A stretch of DNA of 64,000 nt, from contig CM046878.1 of assembly GCA_025667525.1 (NCBI GenBank), positions 510,950,274-511,014,273 on the forward strand. Direction: 5' to 3'. Of this stretch, positions 21,961-33,470 are shown piece after piece (the stretch's first letter is position 1; every line of letters begins with the position of its first letter). Source of the stretch: Glebionis coronaria (lineage: Eukaryota; Streptophyta; Magnoliopsida; Asterales; Asteraceae). The translations under genes and the position numbers were made by a program. The notes under the pieces are model-generated. The model did no database searches. It was not told where the DNA came from and saw only the letters and a program-made list of their open reading frames with translations.

Positions 21961-22671
21961 GGTTCATTATTTCATAAAGCATTTGATTCATGTAAAGTAA
22001 CAGTGTCTGAGCAAAAGAGTGTGTAATGTCATGTGTCTATTTCACAATATGTGATTGTGTACATGATGTTTTGTCGCCTTATCTAACAAAACTAAAGTTG
22101 AACAACTAATCACAAAAATCATCAGTGTTTTTCTTCAGAATTTTCTAAACAATGTTTTTTAATACAAATGAGTAGCTAGGCCTAAGTAGAGGAGCGTGCA
22201 ATGTCGTATGTCTTGTTCACTTATGTGAACATGTATATGGGGTTTTGTCGCCTCATCTGACGCACTGAAGCTCACAAGTATTACCATCAAGTTTAGCATA
22301 TCTGACCAACGGCTTTTAAAACCAATCAATCATGTGTTTGAATAGAATTAAATGGCATTGAATATCTCTTTGAATAAATATAAAAACATTCTTTGAAAAG
22401 TCTTGTTAATTTATTAAGGAAAATCAAACGTCAACATCTACAGTCAACAACCCTCTGACACAAGAGGCGTTTCACTATTCAAAGTGTCAAAAACCACTCT
22501 TTTTCTGAAAAGCATTAATGGGAGAGTTTGTGCCAAATATCCAAAAATACCCTAATTTTTGTAACTTCTTCAAACCGTTAGATCTTTGGATTTCATATCA
22601 CTTTTACAAAAGATTTTATCTCAAAAGCACACAAAACTATCTCATCTTCTTCAAAAAACACACAAACAGCA
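21961..22671 (+). other. copia-2 region between pol and downstream ORF
   Basis: Non-coding. It contains a diverged direct repeat of about 85 bp at roughly 22012-22100 and 22186-22270, both with GTGTGTAATGTC/GCGTGCAATGTC, GTACATGATGTTTTGTCGCC-like and CTCATCTGACG-like segments, separated by about 90 bases. Confidence 0.6.
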
Positions 22672-22727
22672 ATGGCAAAATCATCTTCACAACAGAATGT
22701 TGAGATCACACTAAACCCATCCACACA
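22672..22727 (+). pseudogene. Start of the copia-2 downstream ORF, truncated
   Basis: ATG 22672 opens MAKSSSQQNVEITLNPSTH and is cut by the copia A LTR at 22728. Position and sequence fit the start of the extra ORF found 3' of pol in SIRE elements. Only 19 codons remain. Confidence 0.4.
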
Positions 22728-23064
22728 TGTTAACTATCCTATTGAGGATTTTTAGGTCCACGTAATCCTTGGATTATTCTAAGTGTTTGATTGATTGATA
22801 AAGGGAAAGATAGATGAAGATAAGATGATGAACTAGAGAGAGAAAGGAGAGGGAGAAAGGAGAGAGAAAATGAAATATTAGATTAATTTGAGAATGTGAA
22901 CCAACAACCCTCTCTAACATGCTAGGAAGGGGTATATATATAGCCCACCCTACATGTGGGCTTAATGGGTTATATTGTTACAATATTAGATCACGAGCCC
23001 ATACTTAATATATTTTGTTGGAGCGACCGATCCTTCCTAAATACGTAAAAACGTATTTCCAACA
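22728..23064 (-). repeat. 3' LTR of copia A
   Basis: On the minus strand it starts TGTTGGAAATACG right after AGAGGGAGAT and ends GTTAACA, 337 bp. It contains a TATA box (22933-22940) and a C/T-rich leader. Ends match those of the 226-bp LTR of copia B, but most of the interior differs. Confidence 0.65.
22933..22940 (-). promoter_or_regulatory. TATA box of copia A LTR
   Basis: TATATATA within GGGCTATATATATACCCC on the minus strand. Confidence 0.5.
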
Positions 23065-25996
23065 ATCTCCCTCTAAGGGAGGTCGCTCCAAGAGAAAAAG
23101 TCATAAATAGTCTATATCTCGTGATCTATGCTAACTAAGATGTGACCGAGACTTTCTTGGGAAAAATTTATTTCCAACAATCTCCCCCTAAGGGCGGTCA
23201 CGTCTTTTTACAAAATCTTAAACCTAACATACTATGCTTGTGTCTTCGATCTTGTTCTTGTGAATATGTTATGTGATCTTTGACTTTAGTCTTGAGCATG
23301 TTTCCTGTCCTTGACCTTGTGCATTAAATACTTGTGATATTTGACTCTTCGTGACTTCAAGTTCCACATACTTATATCTTTATAAGTTCTTGAAAGCTTT
23401 AGAGTTTGATACAACGGAAGACTTGACTTTCAGACTTTATTGAATTTGTTGAAGTAATAAGTGTATGCAGTATAATCCTGTGGTGACGACTTCTTCTGGA
23501 TTGTACACCGCAATGCCACCTTCTTGTTACGCTGCATAAGACGGTTAGCAACAAAACCTATACAAGGATGAAATGGCCTTGAACATTTCATTCTAATTCG
23601 GTAGCATTTTACCTCCGGTCGGTGAAGACCGTTGGACGATATTAAATAGAGTACTTGTGGCACGTAGTTTCAATTAAGAACCTCCTTGACAAGATTTCGC
23701 GGGTAAACCCGTTCTTTTTACTCGACCGTCCAAAGCTGAATGCGAACGTAAAGAGTGAATCATTTGAATAAAGTAATCCTCATGATTGAAGTCGTCAATT
23801 CATGTTCCTAAAACAAGTTTAATTCATTAAATAATCGCACCATCGTTGCTTTCCAGTTGTCACTAGCTTGATTTATATAGAATCTTGCAAGTTACCTACC
23901 AAGTGCTCTTTGATGTTAACACTAGAAGGATTTCCATTCATCATTGTAAATACTTAATAGTATTACTCTGTATGTTCTGGCAAGATCACTAAGATATTGC
24001 ATAGAGGCGAACGTGTTTAAATTCATTTAAGGATTAAATCACTGTTGCTTTCTAGTTATCACATGTTTGATTCATAAAGAATCGCACAAGTCACCTACCA
24101 TGAGCTTTTTGCTGTTCGCTCAAGAAGGATTTCCATCTTCATTGTAAATATTTTCGTATTACTCGGATGTTCAGGCAAGATCATGAAGATTTTGCGTAGG
24201 ACTCTTAAAATCTTTCTTACTTTTCACAGTGTGTGAAGAAATAAGGAATAATGAAAGTCTGTCCTAATGAGATATTTGATGATCTCAGATGGCTCTAGAC
24301 TCGATCGTGCATTTTGGATTTTAGTGATCGAAGGCCGGAGAGGAGTGCAACCTTTTCAATACGAATCTATTCGGAGTGAATAAATCAATAGATAACGTTT
24401 TGATCTCCGTGTGATTAAAACAAATATTTTTTGAGAGATATCTGAGTTAGCTGGGATGGGTTGTGGATTGCATCAATGGGTCCATGATGTCTTTCTTCAA
24501 TATAAAGAATCATTAAAAATCATCTTAATAGCATATGAGCTGACCCGGTTTCTACATAAGTAGTAAGGAGGGCTTCTTTCTTTTCGCCCTTTACTTTACA
24601 ATTCTTTTTCATTCTTCAACCCCTTCAATGCTTACCAATACGTCATAACTAGCACCTTGTTGTGATTGTTCCTGTGCTAACTTAAGTACTTGGTCGGCAT
24701 TCAGCTACGTTCATAATCTTTCTCCATCTTTCCTAAGGACAAGTATTTCTAGCTATGGAATGTCCTTGGGAAGATTCATCCGGTTATGGAAGAATCATTG
24801 GACTTTAACCTATCCTACCATCCTTATGTCACCACAATCGTCATTGTTGTGAAATAAATAAGGTATGGGTAAGAATATGTCACCATGAAATCCATTTTGA
24901 AGCACAAATCCATTTTGCTCCCCCTTAACATATGCCACGATATTCAAAAACATTTCACACATGTCAGGATAAGCCATAACATTAAGTCAAACCATTATTG
25001 ATCTCAATATCAAATCACATTTTCTCCCCCATATTAAAAATATTAACCCAATCGATGTTTTTAATATCAATTGATTTAATGAAGTTTTAAGAAAATTTAG
25101 GAAGAAAAATGTAAATCCAATTATCTTCATGATACCAAATTGTGAGATATGATACCGATAAGAAAAATGATCACATATTCACCATATAAGAATGAATTGA
25201 CAAGGTTGGACCTAATTGATGAGAACATCATATGATAAGATCAAATGGTTCTTGTCTGCAAATGTTGGTCACCTCGTTACGTCTGAAGTCATCTCTTGAC
25301 ACCACATGTACGATTGGTATTGTTGTATTGATACCAATTAGTGAACTTGGCTTTCGACATCGAAGATTCTAAACGCTTGACAATTCCTCCCCCTCAATTG
25401 TTGACCCGTGTTCTATCGAAATAGCTGTAATCGTCTTTTGAGTAGTCGCATCGTCGAGTATGTAGATACCAATTGCAAAGAACTTCGGTTTGTAGAGATG
25501 ATAACTTCATAAAAACAAGATTTCTCTCGTTTTAACAAATAAATGCACTAAAGCGTACATATATCCGTGTTAGATTGTGTTATAATGTAAACACAATCCC
25601 TTACATGGTTTTAAAGTAAACCATTCCCGAAAAAATTAATTCCCGTTGTTGAGCCATAGCTTTCATAATAAATACTTGACTTTAATATGAAAAGCGGGTT
25701 GCAGTCTGAAATAACTACAACCCAAATAGGCATGTTTTAAAATATGTACACTTTTTGTACGAACTCTACTTATGGCGTCGTGTCGATATTAATCACCATT
25801 TCTAAGACCGTAAATATTATCGTACCAAAAGACATGCATTTGAAAAATAAAGTTAAAATATTTTTGGATTTTTATGAAATTTTCAATTTTTATGGTTTTT
25901 ATATGGTTTTATATTTTTGTATTTTTCTTTTGTGGATAAAAATATAAACAATATAGACAAATGATCACCAAGGATACGGATAATAGTTTACCACCA
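23065..25996 (-). other. 3' untranslated region of copia A
   Basis: No supported ORF. Next to the LTR is the polypurine tract (minus AGAGGGAGAT). A second, near-identical 'polypurine plus TGTTGGAAAT' signature lies at about 23171-23200, so the LTR start may be duplicated or a second LTR remnant is present. A 200-bp direct duplication lies at about 23814-24010 and 24014-24205. A T-rich tail precedes the RNase H stop. Confidence 0.55.
23814..24205 (-). repeat. 200-bp direct duplication in copia A 3' UTR
   Basis: AATTCATTAA...GTTGCTTTCCAGTT at 23821 and AATTCATTTA...GTTGCTTTCTAGTT at 24021, continuing through AAGGATTTCCAT and AGGCAAGATCA. The copies are clearly diverged, so the event is old. 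Confidence 0.8.
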
Positions 25997-28116
25997 CTAT
26001 TCTTTCGCTTCATATGCTAAGTCCTTTCGAGTCTCGGGCGAGAAAGATCTCAATCCTAGCTTGTCGGCTAAAAATTCCATTCGAGCGCGATCTAAAGCCT
26101 TTGTGAAAATATCCGCCAGTTGATATCCATATCGGACAAAGTAAAGCTCGATCACCCAATTTTCTACTTGCTCCTTGGTAAAGTGGTAGAGAATGTCTAT
26201 ATGCTTCGACCGGGAGAATTGAACGTTGTTGCAGCATAAGACAATTGCACTTTTGTTGTCACAGTACATCGGAATTTTGTTGAAACCTAGACCATAGTCT
26301 GTTAATTGTGATCTTATCCAAAGAATTTGAGCACATCAACCGGACATAGCTATGTATTCTGCCTCCGTACTAGAAACTGCATCGCTTTTCTGCCTTTTTG
26401 ATGCCCAACTGATTAATTGATCTCTCAGTAGTTGCAAAGTTCCACTTGTGCTACGCCTTGTATCTTGACAACCCGCGTGATCCGCCTCTGTATATGCCAT
26501 TAGTGCTATCAAAGAGTCCTTCGAATACCAAAGTAGGCCTAGTTTGATACCGAGCACACATACATATGGCAAATTGAAGGTCGGGTCGACAAGCTGTTAT
26601 ATACAAAAGGGTACCGATCATTCCACGATAAAGTGTTGGATCAACGGAAATCCCATGTGGATCTACATCTAGCTTAGTTCATTCCACCATTGGAGTATCA
26701 ACGCGGCCGCAAGATTCCAACTTATATTTCTTAAGCGATTCAAGGGCATACTTGGATTGATAGATAAAGATGCCTCTAGGACTCTGAGATATCTGAAGAC
26801 CTAAGAAAAATGATACATTGCCCATCGTTGACATCTTAAAACTAGAAGAATGAGTGTCCCAAACTCATCCGATAAGGTTTGGGTCAAGGCAGCAAATATA
26901 ATATCATCAACATATATTTGTACCATAATCATATATTTACCTCGTTTGTGAATGACCAGCATGGGATCCACCTTGCCTTTAGAGAAGCCTTGCGTAACAA
27001 GGAACTGTGACAATAGATCATAGCACGCGCGTGGGGCTTGCTTCAACCTATAAAGAGCCTTCTTAAGCTTGTACACGTGATTAGGATATTTAGAATTCAC
27101 AAAACCATTCGGCTATTGAACATAGACCTCTTCCTTGATTTCACCATAAAAAATGACGTCTTCACATCCATCTGATATATGATCATATTCATGTGGGCTG
27201 CATAAGCAAGGAATAATCTAATAGCTTCCAAACGGGTAACAGGTGCAAAGGATTCCATAAAGTCGATGCCTAATAATTTCTTGTATCCATGAGCTTCTAG
27301 TCGAGCTTTGTCCTTCAAAATTCCACCTAACTCATCGAGTTTCACCTTGTAAACCCATTTCAAAGTGAGTAACTTCACTTGATCCGGGCATGGGACAAGT
27401 TACCATACATCAAGACAAACAAATTCATTTAGTTCTTCTTGCATAGATTCTATCCAAAAAGATTGAGTAAAAGCTTCTTGCCACGTATTAGGTTCAACTT
27501 CAGTAAGAAAAGCATCAAAATGACAAAACATTGCACTTTCTTGTAACTGACTTCGTGTGGATACAGGACGATTAGGTTCACCAATAATACAATCTATAGG
27601 ATGATCCTTTGTCCACTTGTTTTCATGTTCATGAATCCGTGGATTGAAGTAGATCGTAGTAGGAGCTTCCTTTGAGGTGGACGACCCGGATTGATTAGGG
27701 TCGGGAATTGGTACACCAAAGAATGGAAGTTCATGCATTTGAGCGAATTCCAAATCGTGATCATCATCATCATCATCCTCTTCATCATCAATAGGAATGA
27801 CGTGGGTAGTTGATTCATGTGTTGGTTGAGAATTACTTGTAGAAGGTATATCTTGACCAATAGTAGGTATAGACGTATCGGATTGTGCTTCGTTTGCTGG
27901 AGCGACAACTTCGGTAACCGGAGCTATTACTACAGGTTCTGGAGCAACAACACTTGGAGGGGTAAATAATTCATAAAAGAATGGTTGAAACAACGTATCC
28001 CATTCAGTCCTAGTAGGTGGTGTAAATGATGATGAAGTAGGGTTGTTTGGGACAAGACCAATGCTAATGTTACTGGGTCCCATTTCATGAAGTGCGGGTT
28101 CATAATTGTGGGTTTG
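25997..28116 (-). pseudogene. pol: copia A RT-RNase H with integrase C-terminal linker
   Basis: From the minus-strand 5' end: linker EPALHEMGPSNISIGLV (28101 downward), an Ala/Pro/Val and acidic DDEEDDDDDD stretch, then FFGVPIPDPNQSGSS, KWTKDHPIDCIIGEP and MQEELNEF. RT has [35 protein letters not shown] and the catalytic YVDDIIFAA near 26900. RNase H includes [36 protein letters not shown] and [16 protein letters not shown], ending [13 protein letters not shown] at 25997. There are several stops and frame changes (about 27397, 27097-27150, 26800, 26330-26570). Above 28116 an in-frame TAG occurs, and recognisable coding ends. Typical Tork-like Asteraceae copia wording (memory). Confidence 0.82.
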
Positions 28117-28170
28117 CTATATTATATGATCCAGTGGTCTAGTTGGGTGGTATATGGTGGTGGCAGCCAT

Positions 28171-28396
28171 TGTTAAGTTTATAGAGAGGGTTGAAGGTGT
28201 TCAAGAGAGAGAAAGGCAAATGTATAAATGAAAAGAGAAAACACAAACAACAACCCCTCCTTGGAAGCCTTAGAGGGGTATATATAGTCACTCACGCGCC
28301 TACACTATACATAGTTTTCTAGTCTAGTCTTTGTGTGAGTGACTATGGTAACCAATGGGAATTATTAAATGTCGTCACATAAAGTGAATTTCCAAC
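28171..28396 (-). repeat. 3' LTR of copia 'B' (226 bp)
   Basis: On the minus strand it runs TGTTGGAAATTC ... AAACTTAACA and is preceded by a polypurine tract (CCATGGGGGAAGAT, 28397-28410). No primer-binding site follows it; instead copia A sequence continues, so it is a 3' LTR at the left edge of B. It has a TATA box at 28279-28286. Confidence 0.65.
28279..28286 (-). promoter_or_regulatory. TATA box of copia B LTR
   Basis: TATATATA in GACTATATATACCCC on the minus strand. Confidence 0.5.
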
Positions 28397-28513
28397 AATC
28401 TTCCCCCATGGGATGACGTGTAGAATTCCTTACAATATTTTTCCTAACAAGTAAATAATGATTAAGAACAAAAGCTTCCATGAAGCGTCCAATGCTGATG
28501 AAGTCTTCTAAGG
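28397..28513 (-). other. Copia B polypurine tract and 3' UTR, left of Tekay
   Basis: Starts with the polypurine tract and continues as AT-rich, non-coding DNA to the Tekay target duplication. The same UTR resumes at 52551. Confidence 0.6.
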
Positions 28514-28518
28514 CCTTT
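28514..28518. repeat. Target-site duplication CCTTT, left copy of Tekay
   Basis: CCTTT precedes TGTAACA here and follows ...GGTTTTACA at 52546-52550. Confidence 0.85.
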
Positions 28519-31500
28519 TGTAACAACCCCTGATGGTCAAATGCAGCGGAATAGTATTTGAGGGTGTTAATAGCACACATTATATAGAGCAATGATCATA
28601 AAAGTCATTTAAAACATATTACATTAATTTATCGTACACATTTAGTATCTTGTCTGAAAACCACATTTATTATAAAACTAAAGTAAATATCCTAGCCCGA
28701 TGGTAAACATGATGCTTCCTATAATGTTGGAATCCAATGCACGAACCTGCTTATTTTCCTGAGAAAACATATAAAGTAAAATGTGTAGGTCAACACGTGG
28801 TTGGTGAATTCACAGGTTTATTTAAATAAATAAAGTACAATATGCCAAACACCACGGTCATAGCAGGACATCACAGCCCAGTACTATAGTAGTTCCTACT
28901 GCCCTGTAATAGAAGCTAGACATGATTCTCAGTACGCCCATTGGGTCTATCCTGATGTTGTTTCCCTTAGTCCGACAATGACATAAACCTGTTCCTTGGC
29001 ATAAGCGTTTACGTGACAGCTGATCACGTCAGGCCGGGTTTTGTCAATACCCAAATAGATCTATCCATACATTTTGCGCTACACTATTAACTATTACAGT
29101 CCACGGGAATGGAGCAAACAGGAGGCAATAAGTTGTTTGTTATATGTGCATGCTTGCATATAAATATTTTTTTTTATGTTTTCTCCCCCAGTTATAAAAC
29201 AGTAAAGATGGGGCCATGAACTCACCTCAGTGGTAATGATGTAAAGATGATGTCACTAAATATACTGGTACATTATGATCACGAACTGGAGAAATTACCT
29301 AAGTAATTTATATGCCTCAGTGAATGCAAAATAATAATGCATGATGAATTGTACAGATGGAAATGCATGATCACAAATTAATAAGTTATTGCGATTGTTT
29401 AAGTGTTTACACTTATAATGAGTTGTGATATATTTATATTGTTAGTGTCTAAAAATATATGTAAATGTCTAGTAAATGTGGTAATAAATTAAATAAATGG
29501 ATTTTTATTTAATTAAATTAATTGTAAGAAAATACTAAATAATTTTCTTAAGGTTTAAAAGAATATACTTAACGTGATTAGTCAGTTTATAAAGTTTCGT
29601 AAATAAACTTAGTGATTCATTTAATTAACCAAATGACTTAATTTAATAAAATATTTTATTAATACTTTTAATTAAATTAAAATTACTAGTAAGCCCTTGT
29701 AAGTATGACAAACTACAAAAATAACCTTTAAGGTTTCGTTCGTTAAGTATATTATGCCGTTAGTCCTCGTTAGTTAGTTTTATTTACAAAAACTCCCCTA
29801 GGGCTTATAAAACTTTGGGGAAATGACCAAACACCCCCCCCCCCATATGTCTCAGAAATAATTAAATAAAGGTTAGGGGTTGTTTTAAGTTCTCAAAATG
29901 ACACAATTGGTCCTTGAAGTTTCAGATTATTTAAAAGTAATAGCTAGGGCTTGTAATAAGTTTCAATAATGGCAAAAATGACCCTTGAGGTCTCGGAATA
30001 TTTAAAAAGGCAACTAGGGCTTATATTAAGTTTAAATAATGGCAATAATGGCCCTTGTGGTTTCATTTGACTCTTGGTTTAAAACAAACGCACCATATAC
30101 TTTGGTAATTTACACAATTGGCCCTTAAACTACTATAAAGACACGAAATCTTTTATACATGTTTTATTAAGTTACCAAATCGACCTTAACTTTCACCAAT
30201 TGTCAATAAGGGCACGAAAAGTCTCCAAAATTAGAATTTGGGCTTGACTGGCCCATTTGGGTTTCGTCTTGGGTAAAATGGGCCTATTGGGCTTGTTTAA
30301 ATTAACTAGTAATTATTAAATGGGCTAGTAAATATACTTTCCTTATTGGGCCTATACCTTATTATTTCCAAGCTTAAAATTTAGACATGGGCGTATTTGT
30401 ATTAGGCTTATTTATAGCTTATATAAGGGCTTATATAACTCGGCTTATTTAACATTTCTAGGGCTTAAATGAGCTAGGTTTAATATTTCCAAGCCTCGGC
30501 TTACATATCTTTTTAGGGTTTACATGGCCTAGCTTATATAGGTTTTTAGGTTTCGGCTTATATAAGTTTTTAGGGCTTTAATGACTTAGCTTATATATTT
30601 TATAGTTTTTGTCTTATATTTGGTTTTAGGTCTCGGCTTATATATGTTTTATAGGCTTAAATGTCTAGCTTATATAGGTCTAGGCGTATATGACATATGG
30701 GCTTATATGCTTAAATGTTTCGGCTTATATTACTTTTTATACACTTTTATGACATAGCATTTTACCTTAGGGCTTACACTAGGTTCCTCATGCATATTCT
30801 CACAAGTCTTAGGGTTTTAAGGTAAGAATACCCATAGACACCATATAAGCTGTGGGCTTATATGTTGTTTTAGGGGTTGTTTACGATTTTAAACGTATGC
30901 ATGTACGCCTAACTCCATTTTTATAGCATAATCATGCATGAGAAGTAAAACGAGTAAGGAAAAGTTTAGAGAGGGTTTCATACTTACTTGTTTCAAGAAA
31001 ACTTTGTGATGACAATGGTTTAGGAGTTCTAGACGTCGTGTTCCTCTTATTGTGACCTAGGATGATCTTGGACTTGACTTGAATGCTAAATATCTTGGAT
31101 AATAAGCACTAAATGCTTAGAGAAAATCAAGAATGGATAGAAGTAAATGCTAGGAGTTCGTCTAGGTGTTTTGTTGGGTTCGTATCCGAATGTGAGTATG
31201 GTGAGTGATGTGTGAGTTCTAAAGTTGATAAATATCACAATGTGAGATTGGGAGGTGTGGCTTGGGGCTTATACACGTCCAAGAGAGAGGGTTTCAAAAT
31301 ATGGAAATATTTTTGTGTACTAGGTAAATACATGCTTTAATGAGCAATGTGACGTACACTTAACCCTTAGCCACCTTGTCGTCGCATGTATAACAAACCA
31401 AGGGACAAAGAGTGACTTGCATAGTATTTGCAATAAATGGAAATTGTACAAGGCAAAATGGATGTGTGGTTTGGTCCATCACACGTTCTAGTGTCAAGTG

Positions 31501-32430
31501 GGAGTGCTAGAAGTCTAATTTTTATCATACTAGCATAGTTAGCTTAGTACATTCTTTAAATGCCAAATGTTGTACATGGTGTCTTGGTTTTGTATACAAA
31601 ACCGGCGGTATTGGCTAGTAAAGGAAAAAGAAAGTGTTTTCTATAGTGTAGGATTTAATGAAATATGTTGTACAAAGTCTAAGAAGTCAAAAGTGTAAAT
31701 GGTAAAGGTTTTTGGTACTTAATGTTATGTATATGTATATATTCGGCTATATAGTGAGTCTAGGGTATTTTTATGTTTAATTTTTATGTCTAGGTATAGT
31801 CACTAGGAGTATAGGTATAGTATTGTGTAAGTATGTCTAAGTCTAGGTTGATTTTGGTTAAGTTTGGGATCCTTGGTGAAAGTATGGTCATGATTAAGTG
31901 AGAAATTAATTTACTTTATATAAAGCAAAACAATTTAGTTTAATTAAGTTAGAGTGGGTATATGTAATGTTTAATAATAGAACAGTTGGTGTCGTATCGT
32001 AGTGTCAGTCATACTGTGAGGAAAAATATCTAATATATATATTTTTAAAGCTTAAAATAATTCCCATGTAAATTTTATTAATTGTGATCATGAGATTGGA
32101 TTTTTATAAACCAATATGAATGAATGCTAATGATCATGTGTTCGGGTGACTCAAAAGTCCCAATAGAATTTATTGTTTTATGTACCGTATGCGCATATAA
32201 TGTAGTCATACGAATGTGGCCGTGTCTTTATGATTAAATACTCATAATCATAATACAATGTTGTGATCCAGATGTTTCCATGTTCTGATGATTGAAATGA
32301 TGTATGCTCATGTGATGCATATGATTCCTCAAAAGATTTCATGCAAAGGTGGTAGTATAGATATATAGATATCATGAGGTGACGTGTACAATGTTGACAT
32401 AGTCAAAACCTGAAATTTACAGGTTTTACA
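28519..32430 (-). repeat. Tekay 3' LTR (left copy, 3.9 kb)
   Basis: Aligns with 47465-52545 over its whole length, apart from the two TA-runs present only in the right copy. It contains degenerate CCCTTGAGGTTTC/GGTCCTTGAAG phrases (about 29890-30200) and a long GGCTTATAT-rich section (about 30380-30740), both present in the right copy. No coding potential is recognised; ORFs at 28365 and 32178 lie in LTR sequence. Confidence 0.88.
29890..30740 (-). repeat. Degenerate phrase repeats inside the Tekay LTR
   Basis: First part: ATTGGTCCTTGAAGTTTC, AATGACCCTTGAGGTCTC, ATGGCCCTTGTGGTTTC, TTGGCCCTTAAAC recur at about 60-90 base spacing. Second part: CGGCTTATAT, GGGCTTATAT, TAGCTTATAT recur more than ten times at 20-45 base spacing. 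Confidence 0.65.
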
Positions 32431-32540
32431 ACATTAACCTGTTATTTTAGCTTTGTCCTCAAAGCTTAAGGTGACGTTACTACTCAGGTGAACAAGTGTG
32501 GGTACTTAGCTCTAAACGAGTCTTCACGTTCCTAAGTGAA
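32431..32540 (-). other. Tekay 3' end with putative polypurine region
   Basis: Short spacer between the pol end and the 3' LTR. Minus strand reads GAGGACAAAGCTAAAATAAC before the LTR; GAGGACAAAG is a known feature near the 3' end of such elements. A clean G-rich polypurine tract is not visible. Confidence 0.4.
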
Positions 32541-33470
32541 CTAAGGACCTTTCCAAGAGTTCCATCGTATCTTAACTAATGGGATTTGGCTTCGCTTAAG
32601 TTTCTTGACTACTCTCTCCATGATCTCCACTGGTTCTTCTACAAACTGGAGTTTGTCGTCAAAGTGGTCTCCATCCAATGGCATTGCTAACGGTTCATCC
32701 ACGTGACATTTCTTCAGATTTGACACATGGAATGTAGAGTGTACCCAGCTCAATTGTTGGGGCAACTCTAAACGATAAGCGACTTCACCGATTCTGGCAA
32801 TCACTTTGAAGGGTCCTACGTAACGTGGATTTAACTTCCCCCATTTCCCAAATCGTACAATGCCCTTCCAAGGTGATACCTTTAGCATAACACGGTCACC
32901 TACAACAAACTCCATAGGTTTCCGTTTCCTGTCTGCATAACTCTTCTATCTATCCTAGGCAGCCTGAATTCGCTTCTTGATGATAGTGATCTTCTAAGTA
33001 GTCTCTTGGATCAGATCGGGTCAAGTCAGCTGTAATTCCCCAACCTCTGCCCAACATACGGGTGATCTACATTTGCGGCCATAGAGGGCCTCAAATGGTG
33101 CTGCTTTGATATTGGCATGGTAGCTGTTGTTGTAGGATAATTCAACTAGCAGTATATGTTCGACCCATCCTTTTCCAAAGTCAATCACGCATGATCTTAG
33201 CATGTCTTCCAATGTTTGGATTGTTCGTTTACTCTGACCGTCAGTCTACGGATGATATGCGGTACTCATGTCCAAATTTGTTCCTAAAGCTCGTTGAAAA
33301 GCTTTCTAGAAGTTTGACATAAATCTACCATCTCGATCACAAATGATTGAGACTGGTATCCCATGTCTAGTCACAACCTCTTTTAAGTATGTTTTGGCTA
33401 ACTTGCTTAGAGAATCATTCTCTCTGATAGGTAGGAAATGAGCTGATTTTGTGAGTCGGTCTACGATTAC
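32541..33470 (-). pseudogene. Tekay integrase core, C-terminus and chromodomain-like end
   Basis: Minus strand. The core has IICDRDGRF (second catalytic Asp) near 33338-33365. In [10 protein letters not shown] (about 33215-33245), relatives have Glu at the third catalytic position, but codon 33228-33230 reads Lys here. After [12 protein letters not shown] and [13 protein letters not shown] come the GDRVMLKVSPWKG and RYVGPFKVIARIG blocks. The chromodomain-like end is VEEPVEIMERVVKKLKRSQIPLVKIRWNSWKGP, cut by a stop at 32538-32540 before the usual aromatic end. Several stops and frameshifts lie between 32915 and 33021 and between 33212 and 33470. Confidence 0.8.

Larger units (their letters stand above)
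20218..22727 (+). mobile_element. SIRE-like Ty1/Copia element 'copia-2', interrupted fragment
   Basis: Coding DNA resumes exactly at the copia-1 LTR end and stops at the copia A LTR start. It contains the end of the integrase/RT linker, RT, RNase H, a 3' region and the first codons of a downstream ORF. No LTR of this copy is in the window. It is the oldest layer visible, since two other elements sit in it. Confidence 0.75.
22728..28170 (-). mobile_element. Minus-strand Ty1/Copia element 'A', 5' part missing
   Basis: Reading on the minus strand: decayed integrase end, RT and RNase H (28116 to 25997), a 2.9 kb 3' UTR, and a 3' LTR (23064 to 22728) with TGTTGG...TTAACA ends. The upstream part (gag, protease, most of integrase, 5' LTR) is absent, because the LTR of copia B begins at 28171. 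Host side at the left end is ACACA (22723-22727); its duplicate is not in the window. Confidence 0.7.

Noticed and set aside
28141..28170. Start of a host or element ORF (MAATTIYHP) next to the copia B LTR
   Set aside because: Only a few codons before a stop; sits between an LTR boundary and decayed copia A coding sequence.
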